Of a stretch of 64,000 nucleotides of DNA, positions 1 through 12,089 are shown piece by piece. Origin of the DNA: Epiperipatus broadwayi. Its lineage: Eukaryota > Onychophora > Udeonychophora > Euonychophora > Peripatidae. Location: the NCBI GenBank assembly GCA_028023455.1, contig JAQFVV010006273.1:3854142-3918141 (forward strand). Direction: 5' to 3'. The translations under genes and the position numbers were made by a program. The notes below the pieces were generated by a model. The model saw only the letters and a list, made by a program, of their open reading frames with translations. It was not told where the DNA came from and did no database searches. The first letter of the stretch is position 1; each line of letters begins with the position of its first letter.

Positions 1-1384
1 TGGTTATATATGTAATTCGATTATTTAATTAAGCAATATATGCAGAAATATACAATACTTTCAAATATTACTTTTCTTTAGAATAAATATTTTAAATAAA
101 GAAATTTATAATATTTTAAATCTGTTAACATTATTCTTTCCTGCATATATGTAGTCTCGTGTTACACACACAATGCAGTTTTCATTTATTTACTTCTAAA
201 ATATGTGTGTATATATGAGTTTTTACATATACAGATACACCTTTTATCTTGTAGGCTTAAGATATATGCACACATACATAACTAATATCTTTATATTTAA
301 ATCCAGCCTGATTTGGATACAATATTAACCTGATATATGAGGATTTGGTGCTAGCTACTTATATAGAAATACTACTATAGTATATAGTAGGTGAAACAGT
401 TTAATTGATAAAGCTGACTGTTTCAATATATATACAATTATTTACATACAATTTTGATTTGCATTTCATATTCTTTAATACTCTTTTCAAACTCATTCTT
501 AAGTTATTAAAACTTTTATGTGTTTAATTTAAAATATAACTCAAGAGTGTACAACTGCTTAGATTATAGTCTAGCTCATTTACTTACCAATTATAAATTG
601 TTTTAGGCACTTACATATCCTGTTTATGAAAATTAGGAGGCATTTTTTATTTATACAGTTTCAAGAGTCTACTATAAATATTTAAACCAAAATGGCTGAC
701 AAGAAGCAATTGTATTTAATATTTATAGTTTTTATTATTTTTTTTAAAAAAGAAAAAAAATTCTGCAAAAATTATAATATAACAAATTTCTACTTTATTT
801 ATTATTATTATTTTTATATTAAGTTAACTTAATACTATAAAAATAAAAGAAATATAAGAAACATAAAGTGTCATATTGTACTCATTAATGCAGATTTCAA
901 CATATTAAAATAAAAATATATTTAAAAAATGTAAAATTTTACATTGTGCCCATCAATACAGACTTTTTGGGAAGGCAAGATCCTATATCTTTGGAAATAC
1001 TTTACTGCATTCTGTTCTGTCAAAGAAAGATTCCAAACTTTCATAATTTTGTCAAAATGGTAGTGACAAAAATAAAGGCAGTAAATGTAAACAAAACACG
1101 ACAGTGTTTGGAGAGTTTTGATATTTACAAGTTATAACTAAAAAATTTTTTAAATAAAGTTCTGAACGAAATTTATAATCAATTTATTATTATTTTTTAA
1201 ATGTAATAACTAACACATATTTGGCAAAATAAAAGTTTAAAAAAACACTTGTAGGCTCCTGAAAATGCATAAGTAAAAAAAAGACTTCCCAGTTTGGTAG
1301 ACAGAATAATGCAAAATTCTTTGTTTTAGATTCTAATATTTTTGGTGATTTTAAAAACTATTCATTATTTTTTAAATATATATA
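1..1384. other. AT-rich sequence, nothing recognised
   Basis: Strongly AT-rich, with short ORFs that resemble no family known to me and no clear inverted or direct repeats longer than about 20 bases. Confidence 0.5.
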
Positions 1385-2039
1385 TACATCTGGGTTTTCT
1401 TGTTTTATGTGGTAGATAGGTTCCTCAGAAAATGTGCACAAATAAAATCGCACAAAAACAGACTTAACTTACCTTGACAAATGGGGGATAGGTACTGTAA
1501 TTTTCAAAAATCGCATAAAAGCAAAGCAACAATGTAAAATTACTTTAAAATTCACATAAAAAAAATAAGGAAATAAAATATGACTAATAAAAAATTTCAA
1601 ATTTAAAAAAAATTGATACAAGACTTTTTTACTTTTTTTTATTAACTACACTATTTAATTTTATCTAAAACAATATATTTTTATGTGTAACTTACAGTAT
1701 TTTACATTTTTTCATACATGTACAGTATTTTAATCATTACCACTATTTGACGATATGCAGATTCATTTGTGAATTAGTAAGATATCAGATTTGTTACAAG
1801 GAAAATACAACTAGTGCCAACTTCATTTTTTTAATTGCTCTTATAGTGGATTTGCCTAAACTAAAATGTTTTCCAATCGCTGTTGATCTTCCCATTTTAT
1901 TAAGTGATCTAAAACTGAAATTTTTGTTTCCAAAGAAATTCATTTTCTTGGGCGTTTTTTCCTCCCCATTAGAGTAAACTAAAAGTTTAAAATAAAAATA
2001 AGAACTTAGGCTTATGGTAATAAAAAGACACCTACTCAC

Positions 2040-2240
2040 CACTGTTGGGCAAAATTTAATTAAAACTAACAATTAAAGATTAAATTATTTTTGTCTTTAA
2101 TTTTCAATTCTGTTTAAAAATCAAATTTCATTGTTTCACATCAAATTAATTTCAGATCATATTACATAATTTTCAAACTGTTACAATTAAAAATCAGATT
2201 TTAATTTTTAAATTGTCAAATTTAATTGTGCCCAATGCTG
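2040..2240. mobile_element. Small hAT-like MITE nested in the fold-back element
   Basis: Ends CACTGTTGGGCAAAATT and, inverted, CAGCATTGGGCACAATT. The flanking 8-mers ctactcac and ttaatcac match at 6 of 8 positions, as expected for an old hAT target duplication. About 200 bp, non-coding. Confidence 0.45.
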
Positions 2241-2489
2241 TTAATCACCTTTTAAAAATAAACTTGTTGACACTAAATGATTGATTGTGTACTCTTTTTT
2301 TAAAAAGCAAAATAGAATGTGATTTTAAATGCAAATGCATAGTATAGACATCTATAATGTTTGAACAGATTTACATTATAATCTTTAAAATTTAACGTGT
2401 GTATATAAAATGAGGAAATTTTAATTTTAAGTTAATTATGAACTTCTTTATTGCATAAAATATATTACAGTACTATTATAAAGTGCTGA

Positions 2490-2632
2490 AAATATTGAAA
2501 TTATTAGATGGAAGTCGAACTCAGATAATGCGCTGTTACTTTAAATATGATGTGTAAGTGCATGAAATTTATAATGTGTAAAGTAATAGTGCATTATCGG
2601 AGCTCAACTTCTGATCTAATAATTTTCATCAC
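2490..2632. repeat. Inverted repeat (arms about 48 bp)
   Basis: Arms beginning attattagatggaagtcgaa and its approximate reverse complement ending ttctgatctaataat, separated by about 45 bases. Non-coding; probably a MITE remnant inside the fold-back element. Confidence 0.6.
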
Positions 2633-2654
2633 ATAAAAAAAAATGCATACAAAA

Positions 2655-2842
2655 ATATTAAGAAGAAACATGAATCGCATAACTTCAAAATCACATTAAA
2701 TAAATATGCATAAAATGAAACCTGGGTGTACTTTAGATATTTTTAATTACTTACAATTACACCAGGGTCTCATTTTATGTGGATTATTTTAATGTGATTT
2801 TGAAGTTATGTGATTCATGTTTCTTCTTAATATCTTTCATAT
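2655..2842. repeat. Inverted repeat whose arms end like the surrounding fold-back element
   Basis: Two arms of about 70-80 bp surround a 36-bp spacer. At the spacer each arm shows a terminus of the form CACC(C/A)(A/G)GGTYTCATTTTATG next to TA, similar to the outer ends of the 1387-3661 element but pointing outward from the spacer. This suggests two related elements inserted end to end, or an internal rearrangement. Confidence 0.5.
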
Positions 2843-4544
2843 TTCACTATATTTATTAGATATCAAAAAATTTAAATGATTAATAACTTATTTTGACTTG
2901 AAATAGTTTTTTTTTTTCAAAAATATAATGTTATATTAGCAGCTAACATGAATATGAGCTGAAGCTGTATTTAGAATATTATATTCTATGTAAATAACCT
3001 ACTTATACTAATGAGTAAATAATAATAATGGATTTATATATAAAAATATCACAATAAATATTCAAAAATTTTAAACTTTTAAAATGTATTTTGTTAATTA
3101 TAACAGAAATAAATATTTTTTTAGATTTTTAAAATAAATAATAACCAAGATTTTATTGATTTTATAAACTGAAAATAATCTTTCTAATAATAATCTATAA
3201 TCTTTTTGTTTTGATTACTATCTAATTTTTTTAATATAGAAACAAAAAAAACCATTAACACAGCTCAAGACTGAAAGTGGCGCTAGTTGTATGTCACATG
3301 ACGAATCTGATTTCTTAACAGTCACAAACAAATGCATATTATCAAATACCCAAATAGCAGCTAATGATTAAATTATGTATGAAGAAATGTAAAATTAAAT
3401 ACTGTAGTTAATAAAAAAAAAAGTTTGTCTTGTATTTTTTTTTTTTAAATATTTGAAATTTTTTATTAGTCATACTTTATTTCCTTATTTTTTAATGCGA
3501 ATTTTAAAGTAATTTTTCCTTCTTGCTTTGCTTTTATGTGATTTCTGAAAATTACAACTCCTATTCCCATTTTTCAAGGTAAGTTAAGTCTATTTTTGTG
3601 TGATTTTTTTTGTGCACATTTTCTGAGGAACCTATCTACCACATAAAACAAAACCCAGGTGTACTCTTGTATAATTGCTCACATATCAAATTCTTATAAT
3701 AATTTTTATTCAAAACTGGTTTTTTTTTATATATAAATGTTCTTTAATTAATTTATCTTTACTTGTTTTAATATTTTCTAGCATTTTTATTTCAATTTTT
3801 TTTTATAGGCAAATTTATTGGAATTTTTTTTATTTAGATATTGTTTTAACTAGTTTTTAATATATTTCTACCTTGAAAAGGCTCATAGAAGATTGTCAAA
3901 ATATAGGAAACATATAATTTACATAAAGATGTGAAAGAAAATGGTTCATGGGATAAAATAAGATTTGGAAAGAAAACAGTTTGGGTATGTATGAATTGAA
4001 ATTAATGAGGCCATTTGGATTAAAAAAGAAAGAATACTTTATTAATGAAAGACTCATTGAAGTGCTAATTTATCTAAAACAACAATAATTAGAATAAACA
4101 TGATTATCAAAATCTTAGACGAGGAGCTCACCGAACTCTTATTTCAACACCAAAGATTACCAATCAAGCATTGAAAATAATGCCTTTCTAACCATTCTGG
4201 AAAATCTAAACATTAACTCTATATATTTTAATAAATTTATTGTTTTTATTGTACTTTTTTAAGATTAACAATTAAACACAATGATCCTTTAAGTGGAATA
4301 AAGTCATAAAAAGATCAGTCATCCAATAGTGAAAGTAATTTACTTCTGAAAATAGGTGTCCTAGACCTATTTAATACTTATGTTCAATCTATAACATTTT
4401 ATTGTACCATCAAAAGCTTCCACCACCATCCAAGTATATTTTTCTACTTCTTCGTTTCCTATGTATTGATTTCTATTGTAACATATCATACCATTTACAC
4501 CTTCTTAGACACTTTATCAATACTTTTATTCGTATTACCCTAAC

Positions 4545-4573
4545 AGTTTCGACTGTCCTGCAGTCATCATCAG
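4545..4573 (-). ncRNA. Hammerhead-like ribozyme core (left arm)
   Basis: CTGATGA, one unpaired T, a 5-bp stem GACTG/CAGTC with loop CAGGA, then GAAAC. This is the conserved hammerhead core apart from the extra base before stem II, which I associate with Penelope-like elements. I could not build a convincing stem I, so catalysis is doubtful. Confidence 0.5.
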
Positions 4574-4605
4574 AGTTCTTGTTGATTCTATTACCAACAA
4601 GAGCT

Positions 4606-4633
4606 CTGATGATGACTGCAGGAGAGTCAAAAC
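4606..4633 (+). ncRNA. Hammerhead-like ribozyme core (right arm, decayed)
   Basis: The same core as in the left arm, but GAAAC reads AAAAC (loss of the essential G12) and stem II has a mismatch. The change is TCG to TCA, consistent with CpG decay. Confidence 0.45.
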
Positions 4634-5497
4634 TGTTAGTGTAATACAAATAAAAGTATCGATAAAGTGTCTAAGAAGGTGTAAATGGTATGATATCCAA
4701 GTATATTCCAATATAGATTCTACTTATCCATTAGTAGGCAAAAGAATGTGTTGCCCCTATTGAAATTTATATATAATTAAAACACATTAAACCTAATAAT
4801 TAATGATCTTCCTGTAAATACTTTAATCATGTAAACTGAATGGGTTATTTTAGTATTTGATGATAAAATTGTGCTATCTGAGAAAAAATAATGCTGACTG
4901 GCATAATTTGTTAATTATTGTTTAATACATAATTATGTTATTATTATATATAGTTTGCTCTAATATTTATAGTGCAACTTATCTGGTAAAATCACTGCTC
5001 AGAATGCAAATGGCAGTTATCTTCAATCAATATTCTAGCTAAACATATTTGTACATTTCTCTGGATGAAGGTAGAGGTAGTTAATAGATAACGTGATGCT
5101 ATGTTCAACTTGTACTTTATCTCCATTGATAATTTGCCATCGATTGCTATCCTCTTATCATAATTATTCTAGCATCTAATATTTAGAATCTTATGGATTT
5201 TAGTGATTCTATTCTGTATTGTTAAGATGCATATTGTATCAAGTGTCCAAATGAACTGCAATAATGGTTATTATAGTATTATGTTCAGTATTTCTAAAAC
5301 AACTTTACATGTGTAAATAAATAACCTACACTGATAGAGTTATTGCATTTCATGTGAATATTATACTTTGTAAGGATTAAAATTGTATTTAAAACAGTTT
5401 TTTTATAATTTATAGAATTCTATGTACAATTTATAAGAAAATAATAGTCTACATAGTAATTGTAATTGCTATAAAGCATTATTAATCTTTGGACTGA

Positions 5498-5575
5498 ATG
5501 GTTTCATAACTAAATGATTAGCATATCTGATTACGATATGCTATGATCTAAAGTTTGAATTCAGCTAACCAAACC
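5498..5575 (+). repeat. tRNA-derived sequence (possible tRNA-Arg(ACG) relic or SINE head)
   Basis: Reads as a decayed tRNA: GGTTTCATAACTAAATGATT as acceptor and D arm, an anticodon arm around CTGATTACGATA with ACG in the loop, and AAGTTTGAATTCAGC as T arm with a B-box-like core. Too many mismatches for a working tRNA gene. Confidence 0.4.
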
Positions 5576-6855
5576 TTAAAATTTTTTCAAGCTTAGAATT
5601 TATCTTTCATGTAGATAGTACATATAAAACATAGCATGCTATTCAGTTGTAATCAGTAAATGGGTATTTTTAGCTACAAGATATAAGTCCAAGTTAATCT
5701 GAATTAATCAAATTGATATACTAATAAGTAAAAAAAGAATTATTATTGCAATGTGATATGTTTTCTCTACAGTTACTGAAGTTATGCTTAACATTTTTTA
5801 CCTTATCTTAATAATCATATATATATTGGTCTTTGCATTGTTTTGTTTTATTTAATAAAAAAAAAAATTATCATTAAAACAAAAAAAAAAAAATTTATTT
5901 GTGCCTTTTTTGAAGCATGATAAAAATATAAATCTATCAAATTTATTGGAATTATTGTAAAAAACTAAGTAAAAATTCTACAACAATTGGTATTAAGATT
6001 TGAAAGATACTGAAGCTCTGATGTCAACACTGTTAAAAAATATCAAAAAAGAAATAAAAAAATTAATGCTTCGTACAAAATGTCCATAAAAAGCGTATTA
6101 AATGGTATTATATATACACACTACACTGAGTGTATTTATATAAGTTTTCTAATAAATATTATTGTTTTCACACTCGCTTAACAACGGAATATTTTTCTCA
6201 TATAATACACTAATAGAAAAATATTTCGTACTACGTTAGGTAGGCTTAATTATACTATTAAATCATTTTTGTCTTAACTATCTAGAAAACATTTAAATTT
6301 GTATTATTAAGTATTTTTCATGACTTTTACCACGTTTTTAATTTTATAGCTTTCGTATAAATTACGTACGTGCTTATTTTTATAATAAATTTAAAACTAT
6401 TATTAGAGATCTCAATGCAGTTATAAATTAAAGCAGTAAAAAGATTACCAAGAAAAAATATTATTATTATTTCAATTGCCTTTAAAATTGAGTTGCCATA
6501 TATAGGCTAAAAAATTTGGCTATAGAAATTAGAAATAACAGTACTAAGAAATAACTAATAAACATTTGTGCGCAACATTTTTAAAATACTGTATAATTTA
6601 TTCTTGCATTTCAGTTTCACTGCTACGTCATAAATTTTAACGAGTCTTTTATTGACTCTTAAAGTCCAAAGATCGCGCGTGAATCAACTCGGTCACTGCT
6701 GTCTGGTCTTAATACTGACATCTCTCGAATAATAAAATGCTCGTTTTTTATTTTATTTTAAGAATCTCAAAACTTCCCTTTTTTTTTAAACTAGAGATAA
6801 AAAAAACTGATTTTTAAAGAATTGTATTTAGCCACCAAATAACTGATTATAGTCA
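5576..6855. other. AT-rich sequence, one short hairpin
   Basis: Nothing coding. A 60-base inverted repeat (about 6178-6240, arms around GGAATATTTTTCT and AGAAAAATATTTC) is visible. The rest is unassigned. Confidence 0.4.
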
Positions 6856-6949
6856 AGCGTTGTTAGCCGAGAGGTCATCGCAGCTGCCTTGCAAGTAAGT
6901 AGTGTGGGTTAGCCTCCCGGCCGATGCTATGACATATGGAAAAAAAAAC
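6856..6949 (+). mobile_element. tRNA-derived SINE
   Basis: Begins TCAAGCGTTGTTAGCCGAGA, has a tRNA-like anticodon arm CTGCCTTGCAAG and T arm GGGTTAGCCTCCC, closes with CCGATGC and ends TGACATATGG plus poly-A. The copies at 41878 and 53439 share the same head (TCAAGYGTTGGT) and the TGACATAT tail, so this is one SINE family built on a tRNA-Gly-like head. Confidence 0.75.
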
Positions 6950-7435
6950 TGATTATAAATAAGTTTGATATATGTAAGTTATAATCAAGCTTATTTATAG
7001 AAAACGGAACACAAATAACAACAATAAAGGATTAATTTGTCTAGTATAGAGATACATTAATAATAATTGTAACTTTATCGATAGCAGCTGTTTTTTTTAC
7101 AATGTGTAATAATCAAAACATTTTATATATATAAAATCATTGTTTATTAAACAATATTTACATATATATAAAAGATAGCTGAGGTACAATGCCTCCGCGT
7201 GGGTCAGAGACGCCGTTATGCGAGATGAATTTTATGCAAGATGAACTAAAACAACAAATTTTATACAATTTTATTTAATAAAAACACAGAATATAGTTGA
7301 AAAATAAAAATAAAAGTCAGTCCCATGAACAAGATACAGAAGCAGTGCCTTAAAATTATAAATTCATTATGTACTTACGTATTAGAACCTTCTATCCATA
7401 TTTGTGACGGTAGAATGCCATATCAGTGGTGTGTG

Positions 7436-7568
7436 TATGTGTTTGCAATGGTAGAATGCCATAGTTGTGACTTTTTAATACTTGACATATTAAAATAGTC
7501 ACAATTTTTAAAAAAAAAAAACATATTAAAAAGTTACAACCATGGTATACTGCCGTCGCAAACACCCG
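7436..7568. repeat. Inverted-repeat MITE of about 130 bp
   Basis: Arms of about 42 bp, GTGTTTGCAATGGTAGAATG and its reverse counterpart ending TGCCGTCGCAAACAC, flank a poly-A-rich loop. A partial direct copy of the arm lies just to the left (about 7400). Non-coding. Confidence 0.55.
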
Positions 7569-8165
7569 TCACCCCCACTGGAAAAAGGTAAAGCATTTTG
7601 ACGTCACAAACACAGACAACAAATCTAATATGTAAGTGCCCTTTATGGTATTGTTTACAAACATCTTTTTATTTATAAATGGAATTCTCCTTGATTTGGC
7701 AAACACAAAATTGTTAATTAAATTGCCAATGTTTATGGTATCTAGAATATCATTTTCCCTAGATATAAGTGATAAAGCGATTAGGTATTCTGTTTTCATT
7801 GTAGATCATAAATAATTTTTAATTTAGAAAAATTTCTTTCTTCAGAAGATACTGAAACAAATAAAGTTAAATAAATACACAGTACAATAATTACATTTGG
7901 AAAGTCTCCCTTAATTTATTTTGATATATATAATTAAAAACAACATAAGGAGGCAGGACAGGTTTTATAAAATACGGTACAGTTTTCAGTTCTTCAAATA
8001 GAGCCATGCCTTCAATGTCCCAATTAGAAAAATTTTCATTGTCACATAATTTTACATCTACATTTTTACAATGTTTTAATAAATCTTTGACTCCATTCTT
8101 TTGATTTGTTAATATTGTGAATAAGTTTGAAGTCTTCTTCCTTGTCAGTATAAATCTTTCCACAA
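7569..8165 (-). pseudogene. hAT transposase C-terminal relic (ZMYM1-like type)
   Basis: Reading on the minus strand, 8163-7891 gives DIEGMALFEELKTVPYF, followed, after stops and frameshifts, by (S)SEERNFSKLKII and then RLIALSLISRENDI-like sequence ending NIGNLINNFVFAKSRRI. This matches the C-terminal dimerisation region of ZMYM1-like hAT transposases (typical form SAERSFSKLK...LSIE...FA..KARK). Several stops and frame changes make it a dead copy. The N-terminal part is not recognisable; a further open stretch up to 8462 has no clear similarity. Confidence 0.65.
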
Positions 8166-8469
8166 TTGATGATATCGTAGAATGTAAAATTGTGAAAAGA
8201 GGTTGATTTTAAAATGTTGTTTAGCATAATTTATTGATTCATGTGAGCAAGTTGGTTTACTACATTGATTGCAGAAGCAATAATATGCACATAGGCAACC
8301 CCCGGCCCACAGACTGGATCTGACCTCTACTTCCTTTGATTGGCCCACCACTGACCTATTTGAGAACTGTTTGTCTGATTCATAGTGAGAGTAAACACAA
8401 ACATGCAATCTACTAACCCACATTAAATAATTCAGTTTTTCAATGTCAACTTCACTTGTCAAATTTTGA

Positions 8470-9500
8470 ATAGAGTCTAGTAAGTGTTACATTAAATCAG
8501 ACTCCATGTTTTTTTTATTGTAATGAAATCTTTTATATATATATAATTTATATTTTATAATACCTTTATTAGCTTTCTAATGGTTAAAATTTTAAAAATG
8601 AAATTTTAATATTTTAAAATTGTGAAAATAAATATAAAAACAAAGTTCTTATCGCTAACAAAAAAAGCATATGTTCCTTGGCTCCATATTACCTATTGAA
8701 AAAATTAGAACAAGGAAATATTAAATAATAGATATTTTATGTTATTAAATAAATGATATATTTAGAATTAGTTATCATCAAAGAAACAAAAAAATTCTAA
8801 AAGTAATAAATTATTTACTGTTATTAGAATATTTTGCATACTGTCTTTGCAAAAGCAATTTCTTTAAAGTCAGTAAAGGTGGTTTCCACTTTCTCATAAC
8901 ATATTTTCTAAGAATGGTCTTTTTAAAAATAAAATGTTTTCAAAGACAATCCCCTACTAATGATGTAGTTTTTGGTTTAATAATAAGTCTTTTACAAAAA
9001 TATTGCATTATAATCATTAACAATTGTTGAAAATCACATTTTTTGTTTTATTTAGCTGAAGGGTAAAACAGTCTAAAGAATTAACCAATGACAAATCTTG
9101 TTGTAAGCCATATCCTTCATTGCTTTGTCATATCAATAGAAGAAACTGTCAATCACATGCAAAGTCTGTATAGGTTCATAATATACTAACATCTCTCGGA
9201 CTTAATATTTTGAAATAATTAAGCTGACATCATATGACCTGTGAAAAACATACCATGTTTTTCCCATCAAGCTCTTTCTCACTTTGAATAGCTCAGTGTG
9301 AATGTGTTACTTGTCATTATAGTATTTGTGTTGTGCTTTGTTGAGTGCCTGTGTTTATATTGTGTTCTGTTAAATATCTGCAGTGTAAAATACAGTTTTC
9401 TTTGGAAGTTCTGAATATAGCTTTGAAATTGGAGACAATTTCATGGGTTTTGTAAAAAAAAAAATAGATATAGAGAATCGTCAATTTCAAGATAACTAGA
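8470..9500. other. AT-rich sequence, nothing firm
   Basis: No convincing gene or repeat. The right end approaches the hAT relic that follows and may include its 5' part. Confidence 0.4.
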
Positions 9501-9509
9501 TGAAGGATT

Positions 9510-10945
9510 ATTAATTTATTCTGAATAAAAGTTTGGCTGTATGTTTGCTGTGCAATAAATCCATATCTGTCAACAAAAAATACAATTTGAAGAATCACTT
9601 TATTTCAGAACATACAAACCAAAAAAATTGATGGACAACTATGAAAAGATAAAATACAAAAATTGAAGAAGAACTAGAATATCTAGAAGCAAATGTTCAA
9701 CAAGCAAAGAAGACAGCACCACAACATTGTTAAAAACAGCTTACTTTGTCAGGTTGTATTATTGTTCAACAGATAGAAATCATCGCTGATGATTACTAAA
9801 AAGTTTAAAGAGAAGATTGCTAGATTTAAAGCATTTTCAATTGCTTTGGATGACAGCACCAATTTTTCTAATACAGCACAACTAGAAATATTTATTTGGG
9901 GAGTTGATTTAGATTTCAACATCACAGAAAAATTATTTGTGCTCTGACTACTATAAAAAACAATTATCAGTGAAAATATATTTGAAGTAGTCCAACAGTC
10001 TATGTGAGATCTGGGCTTAAATGGAGTTCATTATCTGGCATATGTACTGATGGAGTCCCTGTATTGGTTGATGCATGGAAGACTTTATTAGAATAGTTCA
10101 TGAAAGAGCAATAGAGCTACAGATCCATTCAGAAAATGTAACAAATTTTCACTTCATTATCCATCAACAAAATCTGTGAGCAAAATTGATTAAATTCACA
10201 AATGTTGTGGAAGTTGTAATAGCCAGTATTAACTTTATTAAATCATGTGCACTTAATCGCCACTGATTTAAGAAATATTTGGTAGAACTGTTTTCAGATT
10301 ATGAAGATGACTTATTTTGTGAAGTGATGAGATTGAGTAAAGGTAAAATGATTTTATGATCTGAGACAAGACATTACAGATTTTATTGACATAAAAGGAA
10401 AAACAATTAACCAAGTAAGAGATGATGAATGAATATGTGATTTAGCATTCCTTGCAGATGCTCACAGATACCTAAAAGAACGGAATCTTAAATTTTAATA
10501 CAAAGACAATATGAACTGCACAGACTTGTCAAAGCTTTTTATAATAAAGTAAGATTGTTTTTGAAAATCAGATAAGCGCTAAAAATTGTTACAGATATGA
10601 ACTAAAGGCACTAATAGAGCAATTTGATATAAAGTTTGCCAATTTCCAAAACAAAGTCTCCACAATCGTTATATTTGCTTGTCTGATGGATGCTGATGTA
10701 AATAATGTGCCAGAAAACTTGCAGATAAAACTTATTTAAATTCAGTCAGATTTAATGATAAAATCAAAATTAACAACATTGCTTTAATGGATTTTTATAA
10801 ACTTTATTTTATTGAAGAAAAATATATAAATTTATGCATCTTTAAAAAAAAAAAAATTGTGTGTTCAGCAGCACATATATATGTGAACAGCTTTTTTCAA
10901 GGATGAAATACAATAAATCAAAAATTTGGACAAGTATAACAAACA
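9510..10945 (+). pseudogene. hAT transposase relic (Charlie/GTF2IRD2-like), near full length
   Basis: In shifting frames the plus strand gives a zinc-finger-like start (CCAINP.LSTKN...LYFRTYKPKK), then KEKIARFKAFSIALDDST with the conserved DxST of the catalytic region, NTAQLEIFIWGVDLDFN, WSSLSGICTDGVPVL with the second catalytic aspartate (TDG), then a run resembling HFIIHQQNL, and at the end YVCEQLFSRMKYNKSKIRT, the hAT dimerisation domain. Many stops and frameshifts are present, so it is inactive. It belongs to the hAT clade that could once have mobilised the MITEs at 50-62 kb, although I cannot match it to a particular MITE. Confidence 0.75.
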
Positions 10946-12089
10946 AAAACTTCAAAAATTCTTAAATAGCATTATACCAGTCAATTGTCAATCTGTATAC
11001 ACTGAAATATTTAATCAGGAAAATTTCAGAAAAATCTTTAATAGTTTAGAAAATAATTTTAAACGTGCATGTGTTTCTTGTAAACTGGGGGGCAGGGCAT
11101 GCATCATTTTATGACTTTTGATTTTATGAATGGATCACTTGATACATAATTATATCATCCTAATAACTGGCTAAAATGTATGAATTTTCATGAAAAATAA
11201 TTGAACTTTGATGCTTTTTACTAAATACAATATTTGCAAATTTGTTTTGTTTAGTGACGTGGTCTGAGTTATGATGAGATCTGTCCTCTGTTTCAAAAAG
11301 ATTATCCATGCAAGATTTAAAAGATAGTAAAAACACATGCAAGCTTTAAAAGATAGTAAAAACATAGAGATATTATTTCAAGTAAATTCTTTAATAAATT
11401 TAATATTTTCATTTTTTGTTACAAGTAAATTCTTTAATAAATTTAATATTTTCATTTTTTTTTCTTTTAGAATTCAAAAAATTTCCGGGAATCATTAAAT
11501 ATATTAAGGTTATATATTTTTAATAATTCCCAATGTTCTTATAGAAATGTATGTACCACTGTAAAACATTTTAAATTAATGTGCTAAATAATATTAATCT
11601 CAAATGGGAAAAGATTTCAATATTTAAAATAATAAAAGCAACATGTAAGATTAAAAAATTTAATGGAAGCTTATTGGAATATTAGAATTTATTTATTAAT
11701 TTCAGAGTGAAGTAGGTTTATATGTTGTAATTAATGTTTTGCAGTAAAGAAAACTAAAGGACAGAATGAGCAATAGAAAAAAAATTACACTAGCTATTTC
11801 ATTAAAATACTATAGCATATATGTATTTAAAATTATGGAAAGTTTATTTCATTTGCATAGATTCTGAACATCAGGAGTTTCTCATGGCATCTCTGACTCT
11901 CTCATTTCTTTTTTTATATTTCTTCTTAGTTCTTTTTTTTTTTTCTGAAGGGAGAATAAATTTAAGAATTGCCAATGATATTAATAAACATAAAACTCTA
12001 CTGAATTATATTTTAATTTTATAAATAAAGCATAGAGTATTATATTGTAAAACTATTATTGTTTTGAAAATTATTATTTACTTCATTAA
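10946..12089. other. AT-rich sequence apart from short tandem duplications
   Basis: Between the hAT relic and the LINE relic. No similarity seen beyond the two duplications listed separately. Confidence 0.4.
11310..11462 (+). repeat. Two short tandem duplications
   Basis: A 30-bp unit (TGCAAG(A/C)TTTAAAAGATAG...) is duplicated around 11308-11366, and a 46-bp unit (acaagtaaattctttaataa...) around 11379-11462. Both look like recent slippage duplications. Confidence 0.7.

Larger units (their letters stand above)
1387..3661. mobile_element. Fold-back DNA element with terminal inverted repeats of about 400-440 bp, TA-flanked
   Basis: The ends read CATCTGGGTTTTC inward on the left and CACCTGGGTTTTG inward on the right, each next to a TA dinucleotide (1385-1386 and 3662-3663). 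The inverted arms can be followed from 1387 to about 1828 and from 3661 back to about 3268, sharing ATGTGGTAGATAGGTTCCTC near the ends and CAACTAG(T/C)GCCA at the inner limit. A TA duplication fits Tc1/mariner-like or fold-back transposition. No transposase is visible; the ORFs in the left arm are chance. The interior contains further nested inverted repeats. Confidence 0.65.
4482..4696. repeat. Near-perfect palindrome with hammerhead-like cores in both arms
   Basis: Arms of about 100 bp (4482-4584 and 4595-4696) with a 10-base spacer. Each arm contains CTCTGATGATGACTGCAGGA, then AGTC(G/A)AAAC. The palindrome is the head-to-head join of two copies of one repeat end, as in Penelope-like element termini. 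An open frame across it is chance. Confidence 0.7.

Noticed and set aside
1794-2072. 92-codon minus-strand frame inside the fold-back element.
   Set aside because: It crosses the inner limit of the inverted repeat and the start of a nested MITE and has no similarity to a transposase.
8145-8462. Cysteine-rich 105-codon minus-strand frame as a zinc-finger gene.
   Set aside because: Cysteine spacing fits no finger I know, and it adjoins and overlaps the hAT relic; most likely transposon-derived or chance.
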